DNA from: Sinimarinibacterium arenosum
Lineage (GTDB): Bacteria > Pseudomonadota > Gammaproteobacteria > Nevskiales > Nevskiaceae
Direction of reading: 5' to 3'
DNA: 64,000 nt
Assembly (NCBI RefSeq): GCF_005047655.1
Contig: NZ_SUKF01000001.1
Span: forward strand, 655,927 to 719,926
Part shown: positions 1 to 8,673 of the stretch, piece after piece
Layout: each line of letters starts with the position of its first letter
Position numbering within the stretch: position 1 is the stretch's first letter
Translations under genes and position numbers: made by a program
The notes under the pieces: generated by a model
Seen by the model: only the letters and a program-made list of their open reading frames with translations
Database searches by the model: none
What the model was told of the DNA's origin: nothing

Positions 1-510
1 TGCAAAGGTATCGACGTCCTGGCGTGAAAAGCCTTCCAGCGTGGCGATGGTGTCGGCGCCGATGCCCTGCGGCGCAAAGCCGGTGATCTGGTTGACTTTC
101 GGGTCCATGGCCCAGGCGCCGCCGTCGCTGCCCATCGGCCAGCGCGACATGCTCTCGACACCGCCGCCGACGACCAGATCCTCGAAGCCGGACAGAACCT
201 TCATCGCTGCCAGGTTGACCGATTCCAGGCCGGACGCGCAGAAGCGCGACTGCGTCACGCCGGCAACCGATTCATCCCAGCCGGCATACAGCACGGCGAT
301 GCGCGCCAGATCTGCGCCCTGTTCGCCGACCGGCGTCACGCAGCCTAGCACCAGATCGTCGACGTACGCGGTGTCCAGGCCATTGCGCTGCTGCAGCGCG
401 TTCAGGCAGGTCGCTACCAGATGGATCGGCGTGACCTGATGCAGGCTGCCGTCTTTCTTGCCTTTGCCGCGCGGCGTGCGCACGGCGTCGTAGATGAATG
501 CTTCGGCCAT
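1..510 (-). CDS. Acetyl-CoA acetyltransferase (thiolase), N-terminal 170 aa
   Basis: This is the first 170 codons of a thiolase, which makes or cleaves a carbon-carbon bond between acyl-CoA units in beta-oxidation or acetoacetyl-CoA synthesis. The start is the ATG at 508-510, reading [17 protein letters not shown], a normal thiolase opening. The acyl-accepting active-site cysteine is visible in [12 protein letters not shown], followed by the glycine-rich [13 protein letters not shown] segment. The gene runs off the left edge, so the His/Cys C-terminal half is not seen. It is divergent from the TetR gene at 722, which may control it. Which thiolase class it belongs to cannot be decided from this half. 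Confidence 0.9.
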   Translation of the reverse strand, partial: MAEAFIYDAVRTPRGKGKKDGSLHQVTPIHLVATCLNALQQRNGLDTAYVDDLVLGCVTPVGEQGADLARIAVLYAGWDESVAGVTQSRFCASGLESVNLAAMKVLSGFEDLVVGGGVESMSRWPMGSDGGAWAMDPKVNQITGFAPQGIGADTIATLEGFSRQDVDTFA

Positions 511-550
511 GGGGCCCTCGTCAGTTGGGAGTACTTGCGACAGCTGGTAA

Positions 551-561
551 GGTAAATTACC
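551..561. promoter_or_regulatory. 11-bp palindrome in the thiolase/TetR divergent promoter region
   Basis: GGTAAATTACC is a perfect palindrome about 40 bp upstream of the thiolase start and 160 bp upstream of the TetR start. Its position between divergent genes suits a TetR-family operator. The assignment is inference. Confidence 0.4.
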
Positions 562-721
562 ATTCAGCCATCGATGGCATTGATGCTCGCGGGACGGAGT
601 GCCTGCAGGTGCACCAAACACGGGTCCGAGCTTAAGTGAGGCTTGATCGAGCGGTCAATGCACTACAGAAAGATGTCGAGGTACTTGCAGTAACAGTTAT
701 TACACAAATAGGGATGGATGC

Positions 722-1336
722 ATGCGCAGGACAGAATCGGTAACAGTGGATCGTCATCATCTCGACCCCGAAACGCGGGTGCGGATCGAGCAGGCGGTGC
801 TGGATATCTTTGCCGAGCGCGAGTTTCACCGCGTCGGTCTGATCGAGATCGCGCGCGGCGCGAACGTCTCCTTGCAGACGATCTACAAGTACTACGGCAG
901 CAAGGAAGCGCTGCTGTTTTCCAGCCTGGATACCTGGCTCGGCAAGCTTGCCGAACGCATGATCGATCACCTGCAGGGTATCGAGGACTACAAGGAACGC
1001 CTGCGCAAAGTGTTCTGGGTCGCGCTCGATTTCATCGAGAAGAACCCCAAGATCGTGCAGCTGGTGATGAGCTCGGTCTACATCAATACCTGGCGTGAGC
1101 AGGGCGAGTACCAGAACCCTGAGCTGTTCGGAACTTTCATCAAGGTGCTGGGCGAAGGTCGCTCCAAGGGCGTGTTGACCGACGAAGTCGATGAAAAGAT
1201 CCTGCTCGACTACATCTTTGGCGTGCTGTTCCGGCTCGGTCAGAGCTATGTGTTGCGTGGCATGAAGAAGCCGCTGACCCAGCAGGCCAACATCCTGTTC
1301 GAGATGCTGTGGCGGGCGATCGCCAAGCCGGTTTGA
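722..1336 (+). CDS. TetR/AcrR family transcriptional regulator
   Basis: A 204-aa TetR-type repressor. The N-terminal helix-turn-helix occupies about residues 15-62, with the family signature around VSLQTIYKYYGSKEALLF. The rest is an all-helical ligand-binding domain. It lies divergent from the thiolase, with about 210 bp and a palindrome between them, so it most likely controls acyl-CoA or lipid metabolism. The ligand is unknown. The ATG at 722 is preceded only by a weak ribosome-binding region, and translation from it gives a complete family-length protein. Confidence 0.88.
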   Translation: MRRTESVTVDRHHLDPETRVRIEQAVLDIFAEREFHRVGLIEIARGANVSLQTIYKYYGSKEALLFSSLDTWLGKLAERMIDHLQGIEDYKERLRKVFWVALDFIEKNPKIVQLVMSSVYINTWREQGEYQNPELFGTFIKVLGEGRSKGVLTDEVDEKILLDYIFGVLFRLGQSYVLRGMKKPLTQQANILFEMLWRAIAKPV

Positions 1337-1346
1337 TGCGCTGCCT

Positions 1347-2264
1347 TCACTCCGCCGGTTTCAGCACGCGGGTAAAGAACTCCACCTGATCGCTGACCGC
1401 CTGCTCGAAGCCGTCGCCGACATAGATGTCGAAGTGGCCGATGTCGTAGCGTTTGACCTCGGCTTTGTCGCCCGCGCGGGCGGCGGCGGCTTCGGCGGCT
1501 TGGGCCGGGGCCACCGAGTCGCGCAGGCAGATGCAGATCAACGCCGGACATGGAAGGTGCGCCGCTTTGAGCAGGGGCCGATACAACGGCAGTTCCAGCA
1601 TCCACGAGGCAGTGATCTGGTCGCTCCAGTCATCCGGCACGATCGCACGATAGCCGGCGTCGGCGTCGCTGGAGGTCATCGCTGCAAGTTCGCCGGGTTT
1701 ACCCACGATCGGGATCAGGTGGCGCTGACCGGCGATGGTGCCGAATACATCCCAGGCGGCGTGTGCGGTGAGCTTCAGCGCATTGCCGAGTCCGGCGTAA
1801 CGGATCAGGTTGGTGAACGCGGCCAGGCCGTCCATCATCGGGCCCTGACTGCTGATCGCTGCAACCGTGCCGTCCTCGACCGCCGCAGTGACGACATGCC
1901 CGCCCGAGAACGAACTGCCCCACAACGCGATGCGCGTGGTGTCGACGCTATCGACTGAACGGGCGTAGGCGATGGCGGCCGCCCAATCGTCGAGCTGTGC
2001 GCGGATGTTCAGATGCTGGCGCGGTTCGCCGTCGCTGGCGCCGAAGCAGCGGTAGTCGAATACCAGCACGTTCATGCCGGCGGCTGCGAAGCGCTCGGCA
2101 AACGCGTCCAGCCGTGCTGCGCGGGTTCCGCCGAGGCCATGCGCCATGACCACGCAGGGGGTGCCGCGCGCGCTGAGCAGGGACTTGTCGGCGGCCGGAA
2201 ACCAGGCGCCCCGGATCGTCGTGCCGTGGCTGAAAAACTCGACCGATTTGAAGGGCTTGCTCAT
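1347..2264 (-). CDS. Alpha/beta hydrolase (dienelactone hydrolase/X-Pro peptidase-like)
   Basis: A 305-aa alpha/beta-hydrolase with no signal peptide. The oxyanion-side HGLGG motif lies near residue 44, the nucleophile serine is in GSSFSG around residue 116, and the C-terminal GHFDIY supplies the likely catalytic histidine. The open frame extends much farther upstream, but the true start is the ATG at 2262-2264 (MSKPFKSVEFFSHG), because the upstream part is low-complexity and antisense to the VWA gene. The substrate is unknown. It faces the TetR gene tail to tail. Confidence 0.85.
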   Translation of the reverse strand: MSKPFKSVEFFSHGTTIRGAWFPAADKSLLSARGTPCVVMAHGLGGTRAARLDAFAERFAAAGMNVLVFDYRCFGASDGEPRQHLNIRAQLDDWAAAIAYARSVDSVDTTRIALWGSSFSGGHVVTAAVEDGTVAAISSQGPMMDGLAAFTNLIRYAGLGNALKLTAHAAWDVFGTIAGQRHLIPIVGKPGELAAMTSSDADAGYRAIVPDDWSDQITASWMLELPLYRPLLKAAHLPCPALICICLRDSVAPAQAAEAAAARAGDKAEVKRYDIGHFDIYVGDGFEQAVSDQVEFFTRVLKPAE

Positions 2265-2390
2265 GCGGACTCCGTCGGCGTTCGGCGCGATGCGGCGCTG
2301 AATTGAAAAAGTTGAGCCCACATTTAACCCCATTCGCGCGTTGCCCGCGTTATCGATCCTGTCCCTACCGAATTTTGACCGGAGCGATCC

Positions 2391-4118
2391 ATGAAAATAA
2401 TGCAGATGTCGTACGCCGCCCTCGTCGCGGTCCTCGTAGTCGCCTGCGCGCAGACGCCGGCCGAGCGTGAAGCGCGCAACGTTGTAGAGGAGGATGTAGC
2501 GACCGCTGCTGCGGCCCCTGCGCCGGCGGAGATGACGGACGCGATGGCGGAGGTTGGAGCCGCCGCAGTGCAATCGCTGCGCGCCGCGCCGACGCTGATG
2601 CTGTCCAAGCAGCAGGTCGGCGGCTTCGCGCCAGCGTATGCCGCAATGCCGTCGCAGGACCGGGAAACCTATGCGCATTTTGACGATGCCGGCGTGCTGC
2701 TCGCGGCGGAGCATCCGGTGTCCACGTTCAGTATCGATGTCGATACCGGGGCCTACGCCAACCTGCGGCGCATGTTGCGCGAGGGCCGGCTGCCGCCGCA
2801 GGACGCGGTGCGAGTGGAAGAGCTGATCAACTACTTTGAATATGACTATGCGCCGCCGAGCGATCGCGCGACGCCTTTCGCGGTGCATACGCAGCTCGCG
2901 CCGACGCCGTGGAATCGCGACACGCGATTGCTGCGGATCGGTGTGCAGGGCTGGAAGCCGTCGGGCGCATTGCCGCCGGCGAATCTGGTGTTCCTGGTCG
3001 ATGTCTCCGGTTCGATGCAGTCACCGGACAAGCTGGCACTGGCGAAGTCGGCGCTGAAACTGCTGACCCAACAGCTCGATGCGCGCGACCGCATCAGTCT
3101 GGTGGTGTATGCCGGGGCGTCCGGTGTGGTGTTGCCGCCGACTCCGGGAAATCGGAAGGCCGAGATCATCGCCGCAATCGACCAGCTCGAGGCCGGCGGC
3201 AGTACCAACGGTGCCGCAGGAATCGAAACCGCTTACGCGCTGGCACAGCAGGCGCATATCGACGGCGGAATCAATCGCGTGCTGCTGGCGACCGACGGCG
3301 ACTTCAATGTCGGCACGGTGAACTTCGAACAGCTCAAGGATCTGGCCGAGCGCAAGCGCGCGACCGGTGTGGCGCTGTCAACCCTGGGCTTCGGCGGCGG
3401 CAACTACAACGATCAGCTGATGGAGCAGCTGGCCGATGCCGGCAACGGCAACTACAGCTACATCGACAGTCTGGAAGAAGCGCGTCGCGCGCTGGTGCAT
3501 TCGCGCGCAGCCATGCTGCAGACGATTGCGCAGGACGTGAAGATCCAGATCGAATTCAATCCGGCGGTGGTGGCCGAGTATCGCCTGATCGGTTACGAGA
3601 ACCGTGCGCTGGCGCGCGAGGATTTCAACAACGACAAGGTGGATGCCGGCGAGATCGGCGCCGGGCACAGTGTGACTGCCCTGTATGAGATCGCGCTGGT
3701 TGGCAGTGCAGGCACGCAGGTCGATCCGCTGCGCTACGGCGCCACGCCCGGGACGGAAGCCGTGTCCGACGAGCTGGCGTTCCTGCGCCTGCGGTACAAG
3801 CGTCCCGGTGAAGATCGCAGCCAGTTGATTGAACGGCCACTGCGTTTGCGCGATCAGCTGGCCGGTGTCGACCGCACCGATGCCGACTTCCGCTTCGCGG
3901 CGGCGGTGGCTGGATTCGGCCAACTGCTGCGCGGCGGACGCTACACTGAATCCTTCGGATACGACGACGTGCTGGCGCTGGCGCGCAACGCACGTGGGTC
4001 CGATGATCAGGGTTGGCGCGGCGAGTTCCTGCAACTGGTGCAGCTCGCGGCCAGCCTGGATGCCACCACCGTGAAACCAGGGAGCGCGATCGGGTGTGAA
4101 TCCGACGACTGCGGCTGA
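2391..4118 (+). CDS. VWA-domain lipoprotein (YfbK-like)
   Basis: A 575-aa secreted protein. Residues 1-19 form a lipoprotein signal ending in the lipobox VVAC (Cys19). An Ala/Pro-rich linker follows, then the vWA-associated N-terminal domain (from about residue 85) and a VWA domain whose MIDAS motif DVSGSM begins near residue 204. A C-terminal DUF3520-like part ends the protein. It binds a divalent metal and probably a protein partner in the envelope. It is followed with a 23-bp overlap by an ECF sigma gene and then a membrane-anchored anti-sigma-like gene. The three form one operon, and the VWA protein may be the sensor or target of the sigma system. Confidence 0.88.
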   Translation: MKIMQMSYAALVAVLVVACAQTPAEREARNVVEEDVATAAAAPAPAEMTDAMAEVGAAAVQSLRAAPTLMLSKQQVGGFAPAYAAMPSQDRETYAHFDDAGVLLAAEHPVSTFSIDVDTGAYANLRRMLREGRLPPQDAVRVEELINYFEYDYAPPSDRATPFAVHTQLAPTPWNRDTRLLRIGVQGWKPSGALPPANLVFLVDVSGSMQSPDKLALAKSALKLLTQQLDARDRISLVVYAGASGVVLPPTPGNRKAEIIAAIDQLEAGGSTNGAAGIETAYALAQQAHIDGGINRVLLATDGDFNVGTVNFEQLKDLAERKRATGVALSTLGFGGGNYNDQLMEQLADAGNGNYSYIDSLEEARRALVHSRAAMLQTIAQDVKIQIEFNPAVVAEYRLIGYENRALAREDFNNDKVDAGEIGAGHSVTALYEIALVGSAGTQVDPLRYGATPGTEAVSDELAFLRLRYKRPGEDRSQLIERPLRLRDQLAGVDRTDADFRFAAAVAGFGQLLRGGRYTESFGYDDVLALARNARGSDDQGWRGEFLQLVQLAASLDATTVKPGSAIGCESDDCG

Positions 4119-4674
4119 GGCGGACTGGGGTGCCGGCGTTGCCGAAGCGCCGGACCCAGCCGATGAATCACTGATGCTGGCCTATGCCGCCGGCGATGCG
4201 GCAGCGTTCGAGCCGCTGTATCGCCGGCACAAGGATGCGCTGTACCGCTACTTCCTGCGCCACGTCGATGCGGCCGACGCTTCCGAACTGTTTCAGGACG
4301 TGTGGAGGAATCTGGTGAATGCGCGTGCGCGCTACCGTCCCGACGCGCCGTTTCGTGCCTGGCTGTTTGCGCTGGCACACAATCGTTTGATGGATCACTT
4401 CCGGCGTAGTCGGCCCGGCGCGGAGTTGAACGACATGATGCCGGCGGATGCGACGCTGCAGCCCGAAGCCATCGCTCAGCGCCAACAGACGGTTGGCCGC
4501 GTGTTGTCGGCATTGAACGCTCTGCCGTTGGAGCAGCGCGAGATCATCGTGTTGCGCGAAGAGCGCGAGCTGACGCTGGAGCAGATTGCGCAGATCCAGG
4601 GCGTCGGTCGTGAAACCGTCAAGAGCCGCCTGCGCTACGCGCTGGCCAAATTGCGGGAGGTGCTCGATGAGTAA
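4096..4674 (+). CDS. ECF RNA polymerase sigma factor
   Basis: A 192-aa ECF sigma factor. Region 2 is seen at about residues 35-100 (YRRHKDALYRYF, FRAWLFALAHNRLMDHFRR), and region 4 at about 130-185 (LPLEQREIIVLREERELT, IQGVGRETVKSRLRYALAKL). The start is the GTG at 4096, inside the end of the VWA gene, which implies translational coupling. The stop overlaps the next start by 8 bp. The pairing with a downstream membrane protein is the usual ECF/anti-sigma layout. The target regulon is unknown. Confidence 0.9.
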   Translation: MNPTTAAEADWGAGVAEAPDPADESLMLAYAAGDAAAFEPLYRRHKDALYRYFLRHVDAADASELFQDVWRNLVNARARYRPDAPFRAWLFALAHNRLMDHFRRSRPGAELNDMMPADATLQPEAIAQRQQTVGRVLSALNALPLEQREIIVLREERELTLEQIAQIQGVGRETVKSRLRYALAKLREVLDE

Positions 4675-5848
4675 GCAATCGCCACCGCAGCTGCCGGACG
4701 ACGATCAGCTGCAGCAGTATCTGGCGGGCGTCTCTTCGCTGAGTCGTGGCTACCGTGACGAATCGCGCGAAGTCACGCCGCCGGAGCTCGACCGAGCGGT
4801 GCTGCGGATGGCGCAGGCTGCGGCGCCGCGTCGTCGACGCGCATCGCGCTGGCAGCTGCCGCTGGCGCTTGCGGCAACGCTGCTGATCGGTGTGCCGCTG
4901 GCGTGGAACGTCACGCGGCAGGCGCCGCGCGTGCATGAAGAGTCGGTCGCAATGGCTCCGGCGCCGCCGCAGCAGCCACTGGACGCATTCGAACGCAGCG
5001 GAGGTGCCACGACGAGTGACGACGCTGGTGCAGCGCTGGGTGCCGCCGCCGAGTCGCCGGCAAAGGAGATGCCGCCACCGCAGCGATCCCTCAAGCGTTC
5101 CGCGCAGATTGCCGCTGCGCCGGAGCCCTCGGTGCTCCCGTCAACGCCTGATCGAGAGGTGCCTGCTGTTGCTGCACGGGCCGCCACGCCGTCGGCACAA
5201 GCTGCCCCTGCGGTTGCGATGCAATCATTGACGACAGCGTCACGCAGCGAAATGGCGGATGCGGCCGCAGCACCGGTTCTGAGCGAGGAAACGGACGAGA
5301 ATCGCGCCGACACGAAGCGTTGGGTCGCGCCTGCGGCGTGGATCGTTGCGCAGTCGCCGGAGGGTGAAAACCGGGTCGGTGTCGATCTTTCAGCACCGTA
5401 TGCCGGCGGAGCAGCCGCGCTGCTGCAGGGAGGGTCGGGTCTGGGGTGGATCGAACTGCGCCAGACATTGCCGGCTGCCCCGTATCGCGGCCTGCGTCTG
5501 CGTCTGCGCGGCATGCTGCGTCCGAATCTGGTTCAGGGATACGCGCAACTGTGGCTGCGCGCCGGCGCTGCTGACGTCGTTGCCGCGCAAGATCGCACTG
5601 ATTCTCAGGTAGTGATCGTGACCGGCATACAGGACTGGCAGCCTGTTGATGTCACTCTCGATGTGCCCGTTGATGCTGAGGCGATCGCGCTGGGAGTGAC
5701 CTTGCAGCGCGGTCAGGGTGAGGTCCATGTCGACCAGATCAGTCTGGTCGGCGTGCCAGCGGAGATGGCGCCGGCCGACTTGGCTCGCGCTCAGATACCG
5801 CTGCCGCAGCCGCGCAATGCCGGTTTCGAGGCGCCTCTCAGTCCGTGA
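4667..5848 (+). CDS. Membrane-anchored protein, probable anti-sigma partner
   Basis: A 393-aa protein starting at the ATG 4667 (MSKQSPPQLPDDDQLQQYL), overlapping the sigma gene by 8 bp. Residues 1-60 are cytoplasmic and Arg-rich near the membrane. One transmembrane helix lies at about 62-80, followed by a long Ala/Pro-rich periplasmic stretch and a folded C-terminal region from about residue 230. No zinc-binding anti-sigma motif (HxxxCxxC) is visible, so the anti-sigma role rests on operon position and topology. No family match is claimed for the C-terminal domain. Confidence 0.72.
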   Translation: MSKQSPPQLPDDDQLQQYLAGVSSLSRGYRDESREVTPPELDRAVLRMAQAAAPRRRRASRWQLPLALAATLLIGVPLAWNVTRQAPRVHEESVAMAPAPPQQPLDAFERSGGATTSDDAGAALGAAAESPAKEMPPPQRSLKRSAQIAAAPEPSVLPSTPDREVPAVAARAATPSAQAAPAVAMQSLTTASRSEMADAAAAPVLSEETDENRADTKRWVAPAAWIVAQSPEGENRVGVDLSAPYAGGAAALLQGGSGLGWIELRQTLPAAPYRGLRLRLRGMLRPNLVQGYAQLWLRAGAADVVAAQDRTDSQVVIVTGIQDWQPVDVTLDVPVDAEAIALGVTLQRGQGEVHVDQISLVGVPAEMAPADLARAQIPLPQPRNAGFEAPLSP

Positions 5849-5876
5849 CACCGCGGTGAACCCTTAGACTCCCGCC

Positions 5877-6539
5877 ATGCAATCGACATGCATCAACAGC
5901 GTCTATCTCGGCCGGGTGCAGCCGATGCCGGACGATGGACGGCCGACCGCGATCTTCAAGCAGCCGGTGACGACGGTTGTGGATGTTGGGCCGGAGGGAT
6001 TGATCGGCGATACGCAGGCGGATCTCCGCGTTCATGGCGGGCTGGAAAAGGCGGTGCATCATTTTCCGGCGCGCAATCTCGAGCGTCTGCGCGCGCAGTT
6101 TCCGGACATTGCCGCGCAGCTGGTACCGGGCTGCATGGGCGAGAATTTTTCGACGGATGCCTGGGACGAGGCGGAAGTCTGTATCGGCGACATTTTTCGC
6201 GCCGGGACCGTGTTGCTGCAGCTGGGGCAGCCGCGTTCGCCGTGCTGGAAGATCGACGCGCGCCACGGTGTCGACGGCATGGCGCAGTTCATCGAGCGCG
6301 AGGGCATTGCCGGCTGGTACTACCGCGTGATCGAGCGCGGGCAGGTTCGCGCCGGTGATGCGATCACGCTGGTCGAACGCAACACTGATCCGGTCAGCCT
6401 GCGCGCGTTCTGGGATCTGCGTGCATTGCATCGTCCGAGTGCGGCACAGATGCAGCGTGTGATTGAAACGCCGGGCCTGGCGCCGGAACGCCGGCAGCGT
6501 CTGCAGCGGCGGCTGGAGTGGTTGCAGCAGAACGCCTGA
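5877..6539 (+). CDS. MOSC-domain protein (YiiM-like)
   Basis: A 220-aa MOSC protein. The MOSC core spans about residues 30-165, with the conserved GLIGDTQADLRVHGG and a cysteine in QPRSPCWKID that is the usual molybdenum-cofactor sulfur ligand. A C-terminal three-helix segment (about 170-218) matches the layout of E. coli YiiM, which detoxifies N-hydroxylated bases such as 6-hydroxylaminopurine using molybdenum cofactor. The protein is cytoplasmic. The gene is monocistronic and convergent with the LysE-type exporter. Confidence 0.85.
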   Translation: MQSTCINSVYLGRVQPMPDDGRPTAIFKQPVTTVVDVGPEGLIGDTQADLRVHGGLEKAVHHFPARNLERLRAQFPDIAAQLVPGCMGENFSTDAWDEAEVCIGDIFRAGTVLLQLGQPRSPCWKIDARHGVDGMAQFIEREGIAGWYYRVIERGQVRAGDAITLVERNTDPVSLRAFWDLRALHRPSAAQMQRVIETPGLAPERRQRLQRRLEWLQQNA

Positions 6540-6566
6540 ACTCGAGCGCCGCCGCGGCCTGCGCAG

Positions 6567-7220
6567 CTACAGACTGCGCAGTGTTTCGATCAGGACCATG
6601 GTGCCGAGCGCGATCAGGATCACGCCCATCGCGTGATCGAGTTGATGGGCGTGCGCGCGCAGTGCGCGACGCAGGGCCGGATGCGACAGCATCAATGCGA
6701 CGGTCGCGAACCAGCCGAAGGTTGTCAGCGGCAGCCACAGTGCCAGCGCCAGTTTGAGATCAGTGCTGACGGGGCCGCTGATCACCGCGGTGAACAGCGC
6801 AACGAAGAACAGTGTCGCCTTGGGATTGAGTACGTTGGTCGCCAGGCCGATCCAGTAGTTTTGTGCGCTGCTGCGTTGTGGGGTGCCGCCGGCGGTTTCC
6901 GACTGCGCTGTCAGCGGCTCCGCGCGCAGCGCCTGAATGCCCATCCACAACAGGAACAGCGCGCCAGCGACGGCGATCACGCGCATCGATCCCGGCAGCT
7001 TGTGGACCAGCCAGCTGAGGCCGAACAAGCCGTAGCTGACGTGAAACAGAATGCCGCTGCCGATGCCGGCTGCGGTCCACAGGCCGGCGCCGCGTCCTTG
7101 TGCCAGCGACTGCCGGACCACCATGGCGAAGTCGGGACCTGGCGACATCACGCCCAGCGCGTGTGCTGCAGCGACCGCGCTGAAGATTGCCCAGCCTGAG
7201 GATTCGGTCAGCGCGCTCAT
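6567..7220 (-). CDS. LysE/RhtB-family amino-acid exporter
   Basis: A 217-aa inner-membrane protein with about six hydrophobic helices. The N-terminal family signature HALGVMSPGPDFAMVVRQSL is clear. RhtB-type proteins export neutral or basic amino acids or their homologues, and the substrate here is unknown. The start overlaps the stop of the GNAT gene by 4 bp, so the two are co-translated, with the CHAD gene directly upstream. Confidence 0.88.
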   Translation of the reverse strand: MSALTESSGWAIFSAVAAAHALGVMSPGPDFAMVVRQSLAQGRGAGLWTAAGIGSGILFHVSYGLFGLSWLVHKLPGSMRVIAVAGALFLLWMGIQALRAEPLTAQSETAGGTPQRSSAQNYWIGLATNVLNPKATLFFVALFTAVISGPVSTDLKLALALWLPLTTFGWFATVALMLSHPALRRALRAHAHQLDHAMGVILIALGTMVLIETLRSL

Positions 7221-7774
7221 TCCGCTGCTTCGGTGTCCCAGCCCGGCCAGGGTCCGTCCGTATTGACCGGCAGGACGAGCTGGCGCGTCTCCTGGTGATA
7301 CAGCTCCATGCCGCGCGCCTGATAGTTGGCCAGTGCGTGCGGTCCGTCGAGCGTGCAGGTGTGGACCCAGACACGCACCGCGCCCATCGACCAGGCGCGA
7401 TCGATCCCGACGCTGAGCAGGTGTCCGCCGAGGCCGCGTCCGGTGAACTCGGGCATCAACCCGAAGTAGGCGATCTCGACGTCGTTGTCGTACTGGCGTT
7501 CAAGCTCGATGTATCCGGCCGGCGTGCCGTCGCAATACATCACCCAGGTCTGTACCTCCGGCCGATCGAGATAACGCATCCAGCGCGCGTGCGACCAGCT
7601 GAGCCGGTCGCGCCAGTGCCAGTGTCCGCCGACCGCGGTGTACAGAAAACGATTCAGGGCCGGTTGCGCGTGCTGCGCTCGCAGGATCAGCGGCGCGGGG
7701 CTCGGCACGTCGGCGCGGCGCAGTGCCGCGCGCGTGCGCATTTCCAGATACCAGGTGGTGACAGCTTGGCTCAT
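7217..7774 (-). CDS. GNAT-family N-acetyltransferase
   Basis: A 185-aa acetyltransferase. The acetyl-CoA pyrophosphate-binding loop is visible as EFTGRGLGGHLL near residue 113, preceded by the beta strand IAYFGLMP. It uses acetyl-CoA to modify an amine substrate that cannot be named from sequence. It sits in a minus-strand operon with 4-bp overlaps on both sides, between the CHAD protein and the amino-acid exporter. An amine or amino-acid substrate would therefore fit, which is inference. Confidence 0.85.
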   Translation of the reverse strand: MSQAVTTWYLEMRTRAALRRADVPSPAPLILRAQHAQPALNRFLYTAVGGHWHWRDRLSWSHARWMRYLDRPEVQTWVMYCDGTPAGYIELERQYDNDVEIAYFGLMPEFTGRGLGGHLLSVGIDRAWSMGAVRVWVHTCTLDGPHALANYQARGMELYHQETRQLVLPVNTDGPWPGWDTEAAE

Positions 7775-8661
7775 GTGCGGTTGTGCATGGGATTGCTGTG
7801 GGCGCTGGTAGTGTGTGTCGACGATCGTTTCGGCGTGGTGTCGAACAGCGCGTGCCCCTGACGCAATGCGGTGTCACTCAGGCTGGACAGGCGCTGCTGG
7901 ATCAGTTCGCGTGAGCGCAGCAGAACCAGCTGGTCGGCGTCGCGTTGCTGCGCGCAGCGCTCCAGCCGTTGCGCCAGTGCATGAAAATCGTGATGCAGGC
8001 CCAGGGTCTCGCCCAGGGCCTTGAGCGCGCCAACGTCAGCGCCGGCTTCGCGCAGACGCGGGGCCAGCAGGCCGTGTTGATAGCCGAGGTACTTCACCTG
8101 CTTGCGCCAGTTGTGCAGCAGTTCAGCCTGCGGGCGTGCGCCGACGCGCTGCAATTGACGGCGGCAGCGTGAATGCTGGTTGCGCAGATGGCGCCGCAGC
8201 GTGAGGTCGCCGCTGTCGGCATCCAGGGAGCCGAGGTCAATGTCATCGAGATAGAGCCGCGCCGCCTTCATCAGCTGACGTGAGCGCGACGCTGCTGCAC
8301 TGAGGTCGCTGGCTTCGATCTGGCGCGACAGCAAGCTGCGCAGCGCGTGGTATTGCGGCTGTGTCAGCTGACGCCCGAGACGCAGGCGCCGCAAGGTCTG
8401 CAGCGCAACAACGGCATCGCGTTGCCCGGACAGGCTGCGTCCGGCATCGCGCAGCAGACGGTTCAGCAGCACGTAGTGCGTGGCGAGTTCACCGCGCAGC
8501 AGCCGCAGCCACGCGCGCAGCTTCTTCAGGCTCTTGCGGGCCTGATGGACTGTTTCAGCCGATGGTTCGCGCAGGCCCGCAAGCGCCAGGTCCAGTTCGC
8601 GCCGTGCGGCCTGGTGCAGCGCGGCACCGGGCGTGAGTCGCGGGTCGACGCTGAAGCCCAC
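7771..8661 (-). CDS. CHAD-domain protein
   Basis: A 296-aa all-helical CHAD protein. The family's conserved basic helix with histidine is at about residues 38-60 (VHQARKSLKKLRAWLRLL), with a second basic helix LLHNWRKQVKYLGYQH near 185. CHAD domains bind polyphosphate through such Arg/Lys/His surfaces, and no CYTH partner is adjacent here. The gene opens a three-gene minus-strand operon. The C-terminal about 25 residues are Ser/Thr/His-rich and probably disordered. Confidence 0.82.
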   Translation of the reverse strand: MGFSVDPRLTPGAALHQAARRELDLALAGLREPSAETVHQARKSLKKLRAWLRLLRGELATHYVLLNRLLRDAGRSLSGQRDAVVALQTLRRLRLGRQLTQPQYHALRSLLSRQIEASDLSAAASRSRQLMKAARLYLDDIDLGSLDADSGDLTLRRHLRNQHSRCRRQLQRVGARPQAELLHNWRKQVKYLGYQHGLLAPRLREAGADVGALKALGETLGLHHDFHALAQRLERCAQQRDADQLVLLRSRELIQQRLSSLSDTALRQGHALFDTTPKRSSTHTTSAHSNPMHNRT

Positions 8662-8673
8662 GGCAGCAACCGG

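Noticed and set aside
2265..2888. N-terminal extension of the alpha/beta hydrolase frame
   Set aside because: It would lie antisense to the VWA gene and is Arg-rich without similarity; the hydrolase starts well at 2264.
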